Shown here: positions 6,402 through 15,774 of the stretch, piece after piece
Layout: every line of letters starts with the position of its first letter
How positions within the stretch are numbered: position 1 is the first letter of the stretch
NCBI RefSeq assembly: GCF_001598455.1
Contig: NZ_BCYZ01000024.1
Span: forward strand, 1-59,402
DNA: 59,402 bases
Direction of reading: 5' to 3'
DNA from: Sphingomonas pruni NBRC 15498
Lineage (GTDB): Bacteria > Pseudomonadota > Alphaproteobacteria > Sphingomonadales > Sphingomonadaceae
Notes under the pieces: generated by a model
Database searches by the model: none
What the model saw: only the letters and a program-made list of their open reading frames with translations
What the model was told of the DNA's origin: nothing
Translations under genes and position numbers: made by a program

Positions 6402-8140
6402 TGCGCGATCGCTATCTCGCCTTCATCCCCGACCGCGGCAGCGACATGGGTTTGTGGCGGGCAAGGCTGGCCGGGCTTTCACGCGACGAAGGCTGGACGA
6501 TCACCGATCGCTCCTGGATTATCGCTGCGACCGCACGTGCGCCCGTCGCCGTGACCGGCGACGCGCCCGGCCTGATCATCGGGCAGATCATTCGCCGCGG
6601 AGACAGGGCGCCCGCCGTGGAGCTGACGTCCCGCGATCGGGACGGCGCGGCGACACTCGGCGACAGGCTCGCCGACCATTATTGGGGGCCGCACATCGCC
6701 TTCTATCGAGACGAACGCGAGGTGCTCGTCCAGCGCGCGCCGATGGGCGATCTTGCCTGCTATTATCTGCGGTCGGGCACCGGGACGCTCGTTGCGTCCG
6801 ATCCGCTGCTCCTGCGCGATATCGGCGGGCAAGCCTTGCGGCCGGACTGGGAGGCCCTCGCCCGGCACCTGATCGCCCGCAACATCAGCCGACCCGGCAC
6901 CTGTCTCAAGTCCCTCGACGAACTCGTTCCTGGCACCCGGCTGACCTGTGGTCCCGGGATGAACGTCGCGTCGTTCTGGTCGCCATGGGAGCATATCGAA
7001 CCAGACATGCCGCGAGGAGATCGCGACGCCATCGCGGCGCGATTGCGACAGACGATTTGCGACACCGTCGCTGCCGAGACGGCCACGTCGCAAAAGAGCG
7101 TGCTGCTGCTCTCCGGCGGGCTCGATTCCTCGATCCTCGCCGCCAGCCTGCGGCAAGCCGGCCGCGACATCGTCGCACTGAACATGGTGACGCGTGCGGC
7201 GGGCGGCGACGAGCGCGCCCATGCCCGACTGGTCGCCGATCACTGCGACCTGTTACTGACCGAAGTCGAGCGTGACCCGGCGGCGGTCGACATCACCACG
7301 TCGCATTGCGCGGAGCTGCCCTATCCGCTCGAGCGCAGCTTCAGGCAATCGACCCTCGCGGCTGCGAACGCGCTGGCGAAGCAGACCGGTGCCGACGTCA
7401 TCCTCGACGGCGGCGGTGGCGACAACATCTTCTGCTCACTCCAGTCCGCAGCGCCGCTCGCCGACTTGCTGCGCCGCCGCGGCCCGGGGCGGGACGCCCT
7501 TCGACTGACGCGAGACATCGCGACGATTGCGCAGGCCAGCCAGTCGGCGGTGGTGCGACAGGGGCTGTGCCGGCTCTTCCGTCGGTCGCCAGCTTATCGC
7601 CCACTGACCGACGTCACGATGTTGACGCCGCTTGCCCGGGCGTTGGAGGGCGCGGCGCGTCGACATCCCTGGCTGGTCCCGCCGCCTGGAGCATTGTCGG
7701 GAAAAGCCGGTCATATCGGACTGGTGGTAGGCGCGATGAGCCAGGTTCAGAGCCCCTGCGCCACGACCGGGATTTCCTCTCGCTCGATCCTGATGGCGCA
7801 GCCGATCGTCGAGGCCTGCCTCGCGATCCCGACCTGGTTGTGGTTCGATCGCGGCCGCAACCGCGCGATGGGGCGCCACGCATTCGCGCCACTGCTCCCA
7901 GCGGCCGCCGCGTGGCGACAGACCAAGGGCGCGATGGACAGCTTTGTCGTCGAGATATTCGAAGCCAATCGCCCGCTGCTTCGCACAATGCTGGCCGAAG
8001 GCAGTCTTGCCCGGGAAGGCATCATCGATCGCGAAGCGGTGCTCGCCGCGATCGATGCGCCGGGTCCGGTACGGGGCCTAGCCTATGCCCGCGTGCTGGA
8101 GTTTGCGGACGTCGAGGCTTGGGTCGCTTCATGGCCGTGA
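6401..8140 (+). CDS. lasso peptide macrolactam synthetase (asparagine-synthetase-like C protein)
   Basis: This 579-residue protein should adenylate the Asp8 or Glu9 side chain of the core and close the ring with the Gly1 amine. The PP-loop SGGLDSS is at residues 238-244, followed by further synthetase motifs (DVILDGGGGDNIFC). The N-terminal glutaminase-like domain (about 1-190) lacks the Cys2 nucleophile of true asparagine synthetase B (it begins MRDRY), as expected for lasso cyclases. It is the last gene of the A-B-C operon and ends 8 bp from the convergent isopeptidase gene. Confidence 0.92.
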   Translation: MRDRYLAFIPDRGSDMGLWRARLAGLSRDEGWTITDRSWIIAATARAPVAVTGDAPGLIIGQIIRRGDRAPAVELTSRDRDGAATLGDRLADHYWGPHIAFYRDEREVLVQRAPMGDLACYYLRSGTGTLVASDPLLLRDIGGQALRPDWEALARHLIARNISRPGTCLKSLDELVPGTRLTCGPGMNVASFWSPWEHIEPDMPRGDRDAIAARLRQTICDTVAAETATSQKSVLLLSGGLDSSILAASLRQAGRDIVALNMVTRAAGGDERAHARLVADHCDLLLTEVERDPAAVDITTSHCAELPYPLERSFRQSTLAAANALAKQTGADVILDGGGGDNIFCSLQSAAPLADLLRRRGPGRDALRLTRDIATIAQASQSAVVRQGLCRLFRRSPAYRPLTDVTMLTPLARALEGAARRHPWLVPPPGALSGKAGHIGLVVGAMSQVQSPCATTGISSRSILMAQPIVEACLAIPTWLWFDRGRNRAMGRHAFAPLLPAAAAWRQTKGAMDSFVVEIFEANRPLLRTMLAEGSLAREGIIDREAVLAAIDAPGPVRGLAYARVLEFADVEAWVASWP

Positions 8141-8148
8141 TGGCTCGA

Positions 8149-10260
8149 TTATTTGCCGGCTGCCGCTTTGGGACGGAGCGCTCGCCAGTCGTCATATTGC
8201 GTCCGTTTGGCCGGATCGGGATCCTCCTCGCCCAGGAGCCAGAACGCAAACCAATCCACCGTGCGCTCCCAGGCGGCAGCCCGGTGCAGCGGCTGCCACT
8301 TTACATGCGTTTCGTTCGGGAAGACATAGAGATCGACCGGCGCGCCGCCGGCCTTGAGCGCGGTAAAGGCGTGCAGCCCCATCAGAGTTTCGGAATCGGC
8401 GAGTTGCATCAGCAACGGGGTACGCATGTGATCCGCGTTGAGCGCGAAAGCATAGGGCTTCCAGAACCTGGTATCGACGGGCCAGGCCGGCGGGTAGCCG
8501 ACAGATCTCGAATAGGCCTCCCAGGCTGGCCCGACCGACGCATCGGCCTCTTCGTCGATGCAGCAGCTGGCGATGGCTGCGGCGGCGAAGCGCGGGGAAT
8601 TGATGATCGCGAAGCGGGCCGACGAAGCGCCGTCGCTTAATCCGGTGATGCCGACGCGGGCGGGATCGACGATGCCGCGAGCGACGAGGAGGTCCACGCC
8701 GGCCATGATCGCCGAGAAGGTGCTGCGGCGTTCGGCCCAATCCCTGGTGTTGGCGCGCGTGACATCGTCATAGACCGCGATGCCCGGGACATCGACGGCC
8801 GCCATGTCCGGCTTGTCGATGATCAGCACCGCGAACCCGCGCGCGGCGAGGAGGTGAGCTGGAAACTCGTTACCGGTCCCACCCCGCAGAAACCCGCGCG
8901 AACTATATTGCACGATGATCAGCGGGAGACGGCCGCCACGATAGCCCGGCGGGAGAGCAAGGTCGCCATAGACCTCATGACCGATATCGTTCTTCCATTC
9001 GATCCGTTCGGTGCGGCCGAACGTCAGGGACGCCAGGCCAGGATTGGGGTCGAACAGATCCCGATTGGCTCCTGTCTTCCGGTCGATGGAGACGATCCGC
9101 GGTGGACGAACCGCGCCTTCGCGAACGCAAACGAGCGCATCCCGCCGCGGCAGGCATCCTTCGATGTCGTCGTCTGTCTGAAGAACGGGCTGTGGAGCGC
9201 TGCCCAAAATCCAGCGGAAGAGCGTCATGTAGCGGTCGTGCCAGCCGGTGTAGCGCAAGAACATCAGCGCGCGGCCATCATCATCCCACCACAAGCCAAC
9301 GATCTTCCCCCTGCAGACCGCGTCATCGCAGGGCAGATCACGGCCATCGGCACCGCGCACCTTGAGCAACCGCGGCGCGAAGGGCGTCGGCCCGGTCACG
9401 GGTGCCGACGCCGTTGCGCCCGCGCCCGTCGTGCGCGGGACGCCCAGCGGTCGTTCCCCGCCCAGCTTCAGACGATCATGCTCTACGGACGACGGCGATC
9501 GGGTGGCGCCGCTCGCACTGTCGATGGCAAGCTCGGTCTCGGGCAGCGGCGCGCTCACCTGCGGCCGGAGCGCGACCCCGGGGTCGAAGCGCGTATCGTA
9601 GCGCCAGCCCTTTGTGCCTTCACGATCGATCGCGGCCTCGGCTGCCGCCCGCCCTTTCTTGGCCGCAACCAACAAGGCGCGGCCATCCTCGCTCCACACC
9701 CAGCGCGCGACATCCACACCTTCGGGTGTGATCGGACGAGCGGCCTTGCCCTCCGGCTCGGCGATCCAGAGGCGCGAGATGCCGTTCTCGTGTTTGAGGA
9801 AGGCGATCGCGCGGCCGTCGGACGACCAGCGCGCCACGTTGCGGCGGGGAAAACCATTGGGATAGTCGATCCCGCGAAACGGGTAGCTGGTCATGATGAA
9901 ACCCCCACCACGGTCGAGGATGCGCGGCGGCTGGTTGCCATCGAGATCGATGAGGACGAGCAACTGGCAATAGCTGTTCGTCTCGAGGTCGGCGCGCTGC
10001 AGAACCGTCGCGACGAACCGCCCGTCGGGCGACAGCCCCAGGGGCGAGGGTCCGCCCACCGGCTCGGCATCGGACTGCCCGAACCCTGCGAGTTCGATCA
10101 GGTCGCGCGCGGTGGGCGCTCGCGCGCGCCCCGTCGCGGAAAGCGCGACCGGGTTCCACCCGGCGCAACTGGCCGCAGCCGGCGACGCGACAAACAATCC
10201 GCTTGCCAGCAGGCCGGCAGCGAGGATGGCCGTGACGGGCCTGGCGACCGGCCTTACCAT
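8149..10260 (-). CDS. lasso peptide isopeptidase (S9 prolyl-oligopeptidase family)
   Basis: This 703-residue serine hydrolase has an N-terminal signal-like segment (RPVTAILAAGLLASGLFVASPAAA), pointing to export to the periplasm. A beta-propeller-like region runs to about residue 420, followed by an alpha/beta-hydrolase domain. The nucleophile is S542 in GITGLSDGASS, the acid probably E624 (QLADSETLMG), the base H652 (PNETHVKW). The Ser-to-Glu and Ser-to-His spacings (82 and 110) match those I recall for AtxE2 (83 and 111). Such enzymes hydrolyse the isopeptide bond and linearise the imported lasso peptide. The start overlaps the receptor's stop by 7 bp, so the two form one operon. Confidence 0.9.
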   Translation of the reverse strand: MVRPVARPVTAILAAGLLASGLFVASPAAASCAGWNPVALSATGRARAPTARDLIELAGFGQSDAEPVGGPSPLGLSPDGRFVATVLQRADLETNSYCQLLVLIDLDGNQPPRILDRGGGFIMTSYPFRGIDYPNGFPRRNVARWSSDGRAIAFLKHENGISRLWIAEPEGKAARPITPEGVDVARWVWSEDGRALLVAAKKGRAAAEAAIDREGTKGWRYDTRFDPGVALRPQVSAPLPETELAIDSASGATRSPSSVEHDRLKLGGERPLGVPRTTGAGATASAPVTGPTPFAPRLLKVRGADGRDLPCDDAVCRGKIVGLWWDDDGRALMFLRYTGWHDRYMTLFRWILGSAPQPVLQTDDDIEGCLPRRDALVCVREGAVRPPRIVSIDRKTGANRDLFDPNPGLASLTFGRTERIEWKNDIGHEVYGDLALPPGYRGGRLPLIIVQYSSRGFLRGGTGNEFPAHLLAARGFAVLIIDKPDMAAVDVPGIAVYDDVTRANTRDWAERRSTFSAIMAGVDLLVARGIVDPARVGITGLSDGASSARFAIINSPRFAAAAIASCCIDEEADASVGPAWEAYSRSVGYPPAWPVDTRFWKPYAFALNADHMRTPLLMQLADSETLMGLHAFTALKAGGAPVDLYVFPNETHVKWQPLHRAAAWERTVDWFAFWLLGEEDPDPAKRTQYDDWRALRPKAAAGK

Positions 10261-12827
10261 TTCTTGTTGACCGACAGGCTGAGGAACCGACCGATCGGCT
10301 GATAATTGGTCGAATCGTAAGGGGTGTCGGTGACAGCCCTTGTCACGATCAAGGGCGGTGCGGCGTTGAAGAGATTCTGCGCCGCCAGCACGATATCGAA
10401 CCCGCGCCATAGGCCGGTCGCGCCATCAGGCGTGCGGTAGCGAAGCGCGAGATCGAACGTCGTCTGGTCGCCGACGCGCACCGGCGGCGTCGATCGCGTG
10501 TCGCGCAGCGACCCCGTATAGTTCAACGTCCCCGTGAGCGTGACGGGGCCGTGCTGCCAGCCGATGCTGGATCGGCCCCGCCAGTGCGGCGGATTGAAGA
10601 TCGTGCCCGCAAGCGGCGCGATCGGTTGATTGGCCGCGATCTGCTGGTTGCTGACGAGGTAGGTCGCGTTGACTGCGAGGGTCAGGCGATCGCCCGTGCC
10701 GAGATCGACGCGGTAGTCGAGCAGCGCGTCGATGCCATGGATGACCTGCCGGCCGGCATTCAGATTTTCATTGTCGATCAGCGCGACGACCGTTGCCGGA
10801 TCGTAGACCGCCCCATTGCCCGCCTGGAAGATACCCGCGTTCGCGACGGTGCCGGTGACGAGCGCGGCCGAGGGATTGCGTATGACATAAGCGGCGTAAA
10901 GCGGGTTGGTGAGCGCGGCCGACGGCGCCGGAATCGGCTGAACGATCCGATCGACGTAGCGCGTCCGGAACCAGCTGATCTGCAGCTCGAAGCCGCGCAG
11001 CGCGGCCGGATGGAGGTCGGCCGTCAGCGACCAGCTGGTCGCCCGCTCGGGCCGCAACGACGGGCTTCCGCCCGTCACGTAGAGCCCGGTCGAGCCTGCC
11101 GCATAGCCGGTGCCGCCGAAAACGGCGATCGGCAGGAGGACGGCGACATTGGCCTGGAAGCGTTGCAGAAGTGTCGGCGCCTTGAACGATCTGCCCCAGC
11201 TCGCCTTCAGATCGATCCACTTGGCCGGACCGAAGACGATACCAACTTTGGGCGTCGCGACAGCACCTTCGTCGCGATACCGTTCGTAGCGGACCGCTGC
11301 GTCGACGTTCAGTCTGACGCCCTGGCCCGCCGGCGAAAGCAACGGCAGTTCGACCTCTCCGAACGCATAGTGACTGACGTCGGCGCGATCGAAATTGCGG
11401 TAGCTCCCGGCGCCGCTGAACAATTCGAGGGCCGTGCGACGATAGCCGATGCCGAGCGCGAGTTTGGCCGGCCCCCCAGGCAGGTCGAAGAGCTTTCCGT
11501 CGCCGCTCAATTCGACCGACAGGGCGCGGTTGCAGTAGCAGCCGAACGCCAGCCTGGAATCGTTCGCCGGGGTCACCAGCGATACGCTGTAGTCGGTGCG
11601 GTCCCGGCCATAGCTTGCGGACAGTTCGACGTGGAGGCGATTGCCGCTCGACCAGCTCAGCGCCGGCACGACCGCCCAGCTTTCGTCATCGGTCGGCGCG
11701 ACGAACTTGCTGATGTTGAGATTGCCGGACGGATCGTAGGGATAGACGAGCAGAACGTGCCGCTTGTTGTACAGGCCATCGATCGTGAACGCGAAGCCTC
11801 CGCCCAGCGATTGGTGCCCGCTGACCAGCACATTGTTGCTGCGCAGCGCCGGCATCAGCATCAGGCCGATCGAACGGTTGATGGCGTAGTCGCGCTGGTA
11901 CCATTGGACCGGCGTCGTACGGTTGAATTCATACGCGGTAAGGAAGCCGCCGCCTTGCCAGCGCGCGCCGGCGGTCAGGCCATATTGCTGGCTGAAGCTC
12001 CCGCCGTCGGTCGATCCGCCGATCCGCGCGCGGGTTTCGACGCCTTGCATATCGCGCCGCAGGATGATGTTGGCGACGCCCCCGACAGCGTCCGAGCCGT
12101 AGATGGCGGACGCGCCGTCGGCCACCACCTCGATGCGATCGAACGCGCCCAGCGGAATGGCCGAGACGTCGACGCTCTGTCGGGAGCCGCTATAGGACAG
12201 GCGGTGCCCGTTCAGCAGCGTCAGCGTCGCATCGCTACCTAGCCCGCGAAGGTTAATCGAAGAGCCGCCGGTCAGATCCGAGCCGCTTGCCGCCGGCACG
12301 TTGAGGCCGATGCCGGGGTTCTGACCACCGCCGAAGCTCTGCGGGATGCTGCGCGCGATCTCGCCGAGACTCGCCTGCCCCTGGTTGCGGGCGTCATCGC
12401 GCGAGACGGTGACCACCGGCGAGGCCACCTTGCCTCCACGAATGCGCGAGCCGGTCACCACAATATCGAAGGTCGGCGTCGATGCCCCCTCTCCCCCCGT
12501 AGGCGCAGCCTCGATGACGAGCCCGTCGCCCACGGCCCGCGCGCGCAATCCCGACCCGGCGAGCAGCCGATCGACGGCCGCCTCGACCGTGAAACTGCCG
12601 TTGAGGGCAGGTGCCGATTTGCCGGCAAGGAGGTCCGCCGCGCCCGCGATGCTGCGCCCCGTAATCCTCGACACGGAGCGCAGCGCCGCTGCGAGCGAAC
12701 CCGCCGGCAAGTGGAAATCGTACCGCATCTGCTCCTGTGCCGCGGCCGGCACCGCCTCCAGGCACATGCCGATTGCGATCAGCGGCGACGTTGCCGCCAA
12801 CAGTGAAGCTGCCCGTTTGCCTTTCAT
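10254..12827 (-). CDS. TonB-dependent receptor with N-terminal STN signalling domain, lasso-associated
   Basis: This 857-residue outer-membrane receptor has a signal peptide (residues 1-31, ending AVPAAAQ). The STN domain is at about 34-105 (MRYDFHLPAGSLAAALRSVSRITGRSIAG ... GLVIEA), the TonB box/plug begins at FDIVVTGSRIRGG, and the 22-strand barrel ends LSLSVNKKW. The start was chosen at MKGKRAASLL because an AGGGGAGAGGG ribosome binding site precedes it. It forms an operon with the isopeptidase and probably imports the lasso peptide. An STN domain implies trans-envelope signalling through a FecR/FecI pair. None is adjacent, but one lies at 30457-31985 on the same strand. Confidence 0.92.
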   Translation of the reverse strand: MKGKRAASLLAATSPLIAIGMCLEAVPAAAQEQMRYDFHLPAGSLAAALRSVSRITGRSIAGAADLLAGKSAPALNGSFTVEAAVDRLLAGSGLRARAVGDGLVIEAAPTGGEGASTPTFDIVVTGSRIRGGKVASPVVTVSRDDARNQGQASLGEIARSIPQSFGGGQNPGIGLNVPAASGSDLTGGSSINLRGLGSDATLTLLNGHRLSYSGSRQSVDVSAIPLGAFDRIEVVADGASAIYGSDAVGGVANIILRRDMQGVETRARIGGSTDGGSFSQQYGLTAGARWQGGGFLTAYEFNRTTPVQWYQRDYAINRSIGLMLMPALRSNNVLVSGHQSLGGGFAFTIDGLYNKRHVLLVYPYDPSGNLNISKFVAPTDDESWAVVPALSWSSGNRLHVELSASYGRDRTDYSVSLVTPANDSRLAFGCYCNRALSVELSGDGKLFDLPGGPAKLALGIGYRRTALELFSGAGSYRNFDRADVSHYAFGEVELPLLSPAGQGVRLNVDAAVRYERYRDEGAVATPKVGIVFGPAKWIDLKASWGRSFKAPTLLQRFQANVAVLLPIAVFGGTGYAAGSTGLYVTGGSPSLRPERATSWSLTADLHPAALRGFELQISWFRTRYVDRIVQPIPAPSAALTNPLYAAYVIRNPSAALVTGTVANAGIFQAGNGAVYDPATVVALIDNENLNAGRQVIHGIDALLDYRVDLGTGDRLTLAVNATYLVSNQQIAANQPIAPLAGTIFNPPHWRGRSSIGWQHGPVTLTGTLNYTGSLRDTRSTPPVRVGDQTTFDLALRYRTPDGATGLWRGFDIVLAAQNLFNAAPPLIVTRAVTDTPYDSTNYQPIGRFLSLSVNKKW

Positions 12828-13146
12828 ACCCTCTCCCCTGCCGATGCTCGGAAGCGGCATCGGTCAGGGGCAGCGACACTCGACCATCGGAGTTTCCTGG
12901 TATTTTTTAGGGTGCCCGGTCCAACCAAGGGCAGGAGCCCACAAAGCGACCGCGCCCGGTGCACCGGGCCAACCGGCGAACATCGGTTGGGACAGAGACA
13001 TTGGTCATCGCCTGCCAAACGCCCGTTTAGGGGCCGTAAACCGACCGTCTGCTTCCAGAACTGTAACCGACTAAAGCGGATGTGATCTCGGTCGAAGACT
13101 GGTTGGTGCGAACAGTTTGTCCAGCCGAAACCGCAGGGCGATGCGA
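12828..13146. promoter_or_regulatory. 319-bp intergenic leader of the receptor operon; left island junction region
   Basis: No gene is seen. Three dyads occur. CCGATGC/GCATCGG at 12841-12863 (9-nt loop) lies just upstream of the receptor ribosome binding site. The palindrome GCCCGGTGCACCGGGC is at 12954-12969. CCAACCG/CGGTTGG is at 12969-12990 (8-nt loop). The first could fold in the receptor mRNA next to its ribosome binding site. The receptor promoter must lie here, and the presumed left edge of the inserted defence block is probably between about 12900 and 13146. Confidence 0.5.
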
Positions 13147-15774
13147 TCAGGCAAGCGCGATGCGGTTCGCCTCGACGTGACGGAAGGCGTGCGACCGGCA
13201 GGTCAAGAGGATGACCTGCATGCGCTTCGACGCCTCCTGCAGCATGTTGGTCATGACCTCCAGCCTGACGTCGTCCGAGTAGACCAGCGGGTCGTCGAGG
13301 ATCAAGGAGATCGGCGCACCGTCCTCCAGCAGGAGATCCGCGAAGGCTAGCCTGGTCAGGATCGCCAGCTGCTCCTGCGTTCCGCGGCTCAGGTCTCCAC
13401 AGGATTCGTCGATGCCCGACCTCGTGACCGACGCGAGGCCCAGTTCGTCGTCGAACGTGATCTCGCAGCCGGGAAGCAGTTGCTGGACATAGGTGGCCGC
13501 GCGGCGCGTGACCGGGGCGAGGAAGGTCCGCGACGCCTCGCTCGCGGCATCGGCGAGCGCCGTTCGCAGCATGCCGAGCGTGTCGGCCTCGAGGACCAGC
13601 CTGTCGCGAGCGGCGGTCGCCGCCTGCTCGTCCTCCAGGGCCTCCGCCAGCCGACCCGCCGGGCCGGTGGGTCCGGCTCGGGCGATCGTAGCTTCCAGCG
13701 CCGCGACCCTCCCGGTGAGATCGAGTCGCTCCGACTCTGCCTGACTCGCGGCGCGATCGAGGTTCGCGATACGGCGACGGAGCGTATCTACGTCGAACGC
13801 GCTCGCATTGGCCCGCGCGGTCTCGAGCGCTTCCGCCCTCGCCGCCCGGTCGCGCTGCGCCTCGGCGAGAGTTTCCTCGAGCGCGGCACGCTCCCCGTGC
13901 GACAGCGCCGTGCGCAGCTGCGCCGCAGCCGCCTCGACCTCGCGCTCAGCGGAAGCGAGCTCCGCGTTGGCCGCCGCGGCAGCCGTCTCGCACTTCGACA
14001 ATGCCGCGCGGCTCTCGTCGTACCTGCCGGCGGCCGAAACCTCGGCGAGGCGAGCCTCGGTCAAGGCCCGCTCCAGTCCGTCGATGTCGTCGTCCGGGGC
14101 GGCACCGACAGGGATCTCGTCGCCTATGTCGGCGACGAAGGCGCGGAGCGCATCGGCGCCCGCGTCGAGACCGATGGTCGGATCGCCAGGGCATGCCACC
14201 GCGATCTGCAGCCGCAGGGCGTGAAGCTCACGCGCAGCGGCGGCGGCCCGCTCGTTCCTCGCGACGCCGGCGGTGTGCGACGCGATGCCCAGTTCCCGGA
14301 GCGCGGCGGCGAGAGCGTCGTTCGACGCGGCAAGGTCAGCCTCCAGCGATCGTCCGGACCCGGCCGGAGGCCGGACGACCAACCCACCCGCCGAGCCGAT
14401 GTCGAACCGCGTAGGTCCGACGAGGTCGAAGGTGCTGGCCTGGCTCTCCTCTCCATCGACGCGGAGCGCGAAGCCGTCCGACAGGTCGAACTCGACCTTG
14501 ACGGTGCCGGCCTCGAAGCGCGCTCGCGCCTCCAGCTCGGCCCGTTCAAGCGTCAGTATGCGATCGAGGCGGCCGGCATCGATCGCCTCGGCCGCTTCGG
14601 ATACCAGAACGCCCTCGCGTTCCTCTAGCGCCGCCAGGGCGTTACGTGCTTCGATCGCCCGACGCGCGCCGGACGCCGCAGCGAAGTCACGCGCGCGTCC
14701 GCGCGCCGCGGTGAGCGCCTCCTCGCGGGCCTCGCGCTCCGACCTCGCGCCCTCGTGCACGCCCCTCAGGTCTCTCTCCTCGACGGCGGCTTCGTCGTAT
14801 GCGCCCTTGGCGACCCCGCAGGCGCTCGATTTGGCGCCGCGCGCCTCGTCCGCCGTCGAAACACGTCGCTCCGCGGAGTCGAGTTGTTCGATCCGGGTCG
14901 CCGCGGTCTTCGCGATCTCGTCGGCGCGGCCGTGCTCGGCCTCGGCGCCGGCCGCGCGCAACGCCGCGGTCTCGGCGGTTCTCAGGTTCTCCTCGAGTGA
15001 GCGCCTCTGTTCGGCCTGCTCGGGATCGTCGAGGTCGCGCTGCACGATGCGGAGCCTGGCGCGGGCCGCCTCGAGTTCGCTCAGTGCCTGCTCGTATTCG
15101 CGGAAGGATGTCTCGGCCTGCTGCCGTGCCTCCGCCGTCTCGACGATGCGGGCCTCGGCGGCCGCCAAGGCGCCGCGCGATCGGCCGGTTGACGTTCGCA
15201 GGGCGCCGTAGTCGGTCTCGACCTTGGCGCGGATTGCCTCGAAGCGACGGCCGCCCGTGACCGCGCCCACCTCTGCCTCGAGGACACCTCGGACCGAGTC
15301 GCGAACCAGCCGGTTGGGACCCTCCACCGCTAGCGCGCTCGCCTGCTCGACCCAGAGCAGTCCCAGTGGACCGCGCGTCTCCGGATCGCTACCGCGGTTG
15401 TTCCCGCGCTCGAAGCCGAGGAGTTCCTGCAGGGCCTCCTCCGCGGCGTCGCTCTCGCGCCGGCTGCCCGCACCGCTCAGCCTCGCGAAGGGTGAGCGCA
15501 CGAATTGCTTCTCAAGCGTCCAGCTGGTTCCCTTTGCCGAGAAGCCGACCGACACGCGGGGCGCGACGCTGTCGCCAATCGGAACGTAGGACCGCACCAG
15601 CTCGGTGTTGGCGGAATGACGGACGAACAGGGCCGCCCGCAACGCCTCGAGCAGCGTGGACTTGCCCGTCTCGTTCGGTTCCACGACGATGTTCAGGCCG
15701 TTCGTGAACCCGTCGATGCGGAGTGGATCGCGGAATTTGCGGAAGTTCGAGATCTCCAGGAAGTCGATGATCAT
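13147..15774 (-). CDS. YhaN/Rad50-like AAA (ABC-type) ATPase
   Basis: This 875-residue SMC-like ATPase is probably the partner of the nuclease encoded just upstream. Walker A is EPNETGKST at 32-40. Long Ala/Glu/Arg-rich coiled coils flank a central globular segment around residues 390-480 (FEAGTVKVEFDLSDGFALRVDGEESQ). The ABC signature is LSRGTQEQL and Walker B is ISLILDDPLVYSDD near the C-terminus. No CxxC zinc hook is visible in the middle, which favours YhaN-type over canonical Rad50/SbcC. The start ATG overlaps the nuclease stop (ATGA). It is probably expressed from the divergent promoter at 16942-16960. Confidence 0.85.
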   Translation of the reverse strand: MIIDFLEISNFRKFRDPLRIDGFTNGLNIVVEPNETGKSTLLEALRAALFVRHSANTELVRSYVPIGDSVAPRVSVGFSAKGTSWTLEKQFVRSPFARLSGAGSRRESDAAEEALQELLGFERGNNRGSDPETRGPLGLLWVEQASALAVEGPNRLVRDSVRGVLEAEVGAVTGGRRFEAIRAKVETDYGALRTSTGRSRGALAAAEARIVETAEARQQAETSFREYEQALSELEAARARLRIVQRDLDDPEQAEQRRSLEENLRTAETAALRAAGAEAEHGRADEIAKTAATRIEQLDSAERRVSTADEARGAKSSACGVAKGAYDEAAVEERDLRGVHEGARSEREAREEALTAARGRARDFAAASGARRAIEARNALAALEEREGVLVSEAAEAIDAGRLDRILTLERAELEARARFEAGTVKVEFDLSDGFALRVDGEESQASTFDLVGPTRFDIGSAGGLVVRPPAGSGRSLEADLAASNDALAAALRELGIASHTAGVARNERAAAAARELHALRLQIAVACPGDPTIGLDAGADALRAFVADIGDEIPVGAAPDDDIDGLERALTEARLAEVSAAGRYDESRAALSKCETAAAAANAELASAEREVEAAAAQLRTALSHGERAALEETLAEAQRDRAARAEALETARANASAFDVDTLRRRIANLDRAASQAESERLDLTGRVAALEATIARAGPTGPAGRLAEALEDEQAATAARDRLVLEADTLGMLRTALADAASEASRTFLAPVTRRAATYVQQLLPGCEITFDDELGLASVTRSGIDESCGDLSRGTQEQLAILTRLAFADLLLEDGAPISLILDDPLVYSDDVRLEVMTNMLQEASKRMQVILLTCRSHAFRHVEANRIALA

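Noticed and set aside
10551..12242. A 563-codon plus-strand frame opposite the lasso receptor gene
   Set aside because: The receptor on the minus strand has signal peptide, STN, plug and barrel features; the opposite frame has no recognisable domain and no ribosome binding site.
12874..12897. A FecI-type promoter before the receptor (GGAAAC with a TCGAGTGTCGC stretch, similar to TCGAGTGGCGC before fecI)
   Set aside because: Spacing does not fit a standard ECF promoter, and the similarity between the two leaders is too short to trust.
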